Of a stretch of 7,390 nucleotides of DNA, positions 6,211 through 7,390 are shown in pieces. The notes under the pieces were generated by a model. The model was given only the letters and a program-made list of their open reading frames with translations. It was not told the origin of the DNA and made no database searches. A program made the translations under genes and the position numbers. How positions within the stretch are numbered: the stretch's first letter is position 1; the number at the start of each line of letters is the position of its first letter. The stretch is from an uncultured Phycisphaerales bacterium (lineage in GTDB: Bacteria > Planctomycetota > Phycisphaerae > Sedimentisphaerales > Anaerobacaceae), in the NCBI GenBank assembly GCA_937868145.1, contig CALMMH010000985.1, positions 1 to 7,390 on the forward strand, given 5' to 3'.

Positions 6211-6231
6211 TCAGCCGGAGGGGCCGGCTGA
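6211..6231 (-). other. Short GC-rich hairpin just upstream of tRNA-His
   Basis: TCAGCCGG (6211-6218) and CCGGCTGA (6224-6231) form a perfect 8-bp stem with a 5-nt loop, 5 nt from the 5' end of the tRNA. It stands between the ppdK terminator and the tRNA on the minus strand. No long T-run follows it, so it is a poor terminator by itself. It could be a processing landmark or a second stop for ppdK transcripts. Confidence 0.55.
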
Positions 6232-6270
6232 AAGAACAAGGTGCGCCGCCGAAAGAAGCGGCGCACCTTG
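6231..6270 (-). terminator. Intrinsic terminator of ppdK
   Basis: A perfect 13-bp stem (6237-6249 with 6258-6270) encloses an 8-nt loop. On the minus strand it is followed by the T-rich tail TTCTTT (6236-6231). It begins 42 nt after the ppdK stop codon. On the plus strand the stem is not followed by a T-run, so it is directional for ppdK. Confidence 0.85.
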
Positions 6271-6312
6271 GTATTCTACTTCATCGCCTGAACGGGTGTC
6301 AACAGGACTTTT

Positions 6313-7390
6313 TTACTTGCTGACCGCCGCCTGGGCCGCCGAGAGCCGAGCGATCGGAACGCGGAACGGAGAGCAGCTGACGTAATCCAGGCCGACCTTG
6401 TGGCAGAAGGCCACGGAAGCGGGCTCGCCGCCCTGCTCGCCGCAGATGCCGATTTCCAGGTTCTTGTTCGCCTTGCGGCCTCGCTCGACGCTGAACTTGA
6501 TCAGCTCGCCGACGCCGGACTGGTCGATGGTCTGGAACGGGTCGTTCGCCAGAATCTTGCTGCTGAGATAGTCGGGCAGGAAGCCGCCGATATCGTCGCG
6601 GCTGAAGCCGAAGGTCATCTGGGTCAGGTCGTTGGTGCCGAAGCTGAAGAATTCGGTGACCTCGGCGATCTGGCCGGAGAGCAGCGCGGCTCTCGGGATT
6701 TCGATCATCGTGCCGACCATGTGCTTCATCTTCTTGATGCCGAACTTGGCGCAGGTCTCTTTGTAGGCCTTGGCGACGATTTCCTTCTGCTGCTTGATCT
6801 CGTTGGCGTCGCAGACGACGGGGATCATCAGCTCGGGGAAGGGCTTCTTGCCTTCCTTGAGCAGCTCGGCGGCCGCTTCGAAGAGGGCGCGGGCCGTCAT
6901 CTCGGTGACCTCGGGATAGGTGATGCCCAGACGCACGCCGCGGTGGCCCATCATGGGGTTGCTCTCGTGGAGGTTTTCGGCGCGGCTGGTGAAGTCCTCC
7001 ATGGTGATGTTCAGCGCCTTGGCCAGAGCCTGCTGCTTCTCCGGGTCCTGGGGGACGAACTCATGCAGAGGCGGGTCGAGCAGACGGACGACGACCGGGA
7101 GACCGTCCATCACTTCCATCGTGCCCTTGATGTCGCGTTTGACGTAGGGGAACAGCTCGTCGACGGCCTTCTTGCGTTCTTCGGCGGTCTTGGACATGAT
7201 CATCTTGCGAAGGACGAACAGGGGCTCATCGCTTCCTTTGCCGTAGAACATGTGCTCGGTGCGGAACAGGCCGATGCCCTGGGCGCCGTAGGCGCGGGCC
7301 TTGGCGGCGTCGGCGGGGGATTCCGCGTTGGTGCGGACGCCCAGACGCTTCACGGCGTCGCAGATCTTCAGGAAGTCCATGAGGATGACG
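6313..7390 (-). CDS. ppdK: Pyruvate, phosphate dikinase, C-terminal PEP/pyruvate-binding domain (5' end outside window)
   Basis: The reading frame continues past the window edge, so this is roughly the last 358 of about 880-900 residues. Known: PPDK reversibly converts pyruvate, ATP and phosphate to PEP, AMP and PPi in the cytoplasm. Counting from the Met encoded at 7380, the visible domain is the TIM barrel with its active site intact: Arg40 in GIGLFRTEHMF, Arg99 in VVRLLDPPLHEF, Glu227 in MIEIPRAAL, Asn250 in FGTNDLTQ and Cys313 in GICGEQGG. The spacings between Arg99, Glu227, Asn250 and Cys313 equal those of Clostridium symbiosum PPDK (Arg617, Glu745, Asn768, Cys831). The usual CGEHGG reads CGEQGG here. 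That Met is internal, not the start. The motif set separates it from PEP synthase and PTS enzyme I. A strong terminator follows. It is probably unrelated to the convergent sugar operon. Confidence 0.97.
   Translation of the reverse strand, partial: VILMDFLKICDAVKRLGVRTNAESPADAAKARAYGAQGIGLFRTEHMFYGKGSDEPLFVLRKMIMSKTAEERKKAVDELFPYVKRDIKGTMEVMDGLPVVVRLLDPPLHEFVPQDPEKQQALAKALNITMEDFTSRAENLHESNPMMGHRGVRLGITYPEVTEMTARALFEAAAELLKEGKKPFPELMIPVVCDANEIKQQKEIVAKAYKETCAKFGIKKMKHMVGTMIEIPRAALLSGQIAEVTEFFSFGTNDLTQMTFGFSRDDIGGFLPDYLSSKILANDPFQTIDQSGVGELIKFSVERGRKANKNLEIGICGEQGGEPASVAFCHKVGLDYVSCSPFRVPIARLSAAQAAVSK

Overview
The window is high-GC DNA, probably from a planctomycete-type bacterium (Phycisphaerae or a relative). 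This is tentative. It rests on the composition, on the mix of sugar-enzyme families, and on a GTAGC...GCTAC triple-hairpin repeat of a kind I associate from memory with Planctomycetota and related phyla. No ribosomal or marker gene other than one tRNA is present.

Layout: (1) 1-414, plus strand, is the 3' end of a xylose-isomerase-family gene, closed by a convincing intrinsic terminator (429-464). (2) 465-581 is a spacer holding an imperfect palindromic repeat of the CATTCCCGC type. (3) 582-5964 holds five plus-strand genes that look like one operon: a LmbE/PIG-L deacetylase, a NagB-like sugar-phosphate deaminase/isomerase homologue, a PfkB-family sugar kinase, a DUF4432 aldose-1-epimerase-like protein and a MtlD-like polyol-phosphate dehydrogenase. 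The last three gaps are 19, 24 and 1 nt. The first gap (71 nt) is almost filled by a 79-bp triple-hairpin repeat, which supplies the last codons and stop of the deacetylase gene. (4) 5965-6312 has no protein gene and holds a minus-strand tRNA-His(GTG), a short hairpin and the minus-strand terminator of ppdK. (5) 6313-7390, minus strand, is the C-terminal part of pyruvate, phosphate dikinase, running off the window.

Together the plus-strand genes read as a catabolic module for an unidentified sugar, amino sugar or polyol. A deacetylase and a NagB-fold enzyme could remove N-acetyl and amino groups, a mutarotase would interconvert anomers, a kinase would phosphorylate, and a MtlD-type dehydrogenase would link a polyol phosphate to a ketose phosphate. 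The isomerase-like gene just upstream may contribute but appears to lie in a separate transcript. No transporter, aldolase or regulator is visible, so the substrate cannot be named. The NagB-like and isomerase-like proteins each differ from their well-known relatives at an active-site position, which suggests non-canonical chemistry or specificity. PPDK is central carbon metabolism (PEP/pyruvate) and is probably unrelated to the module.
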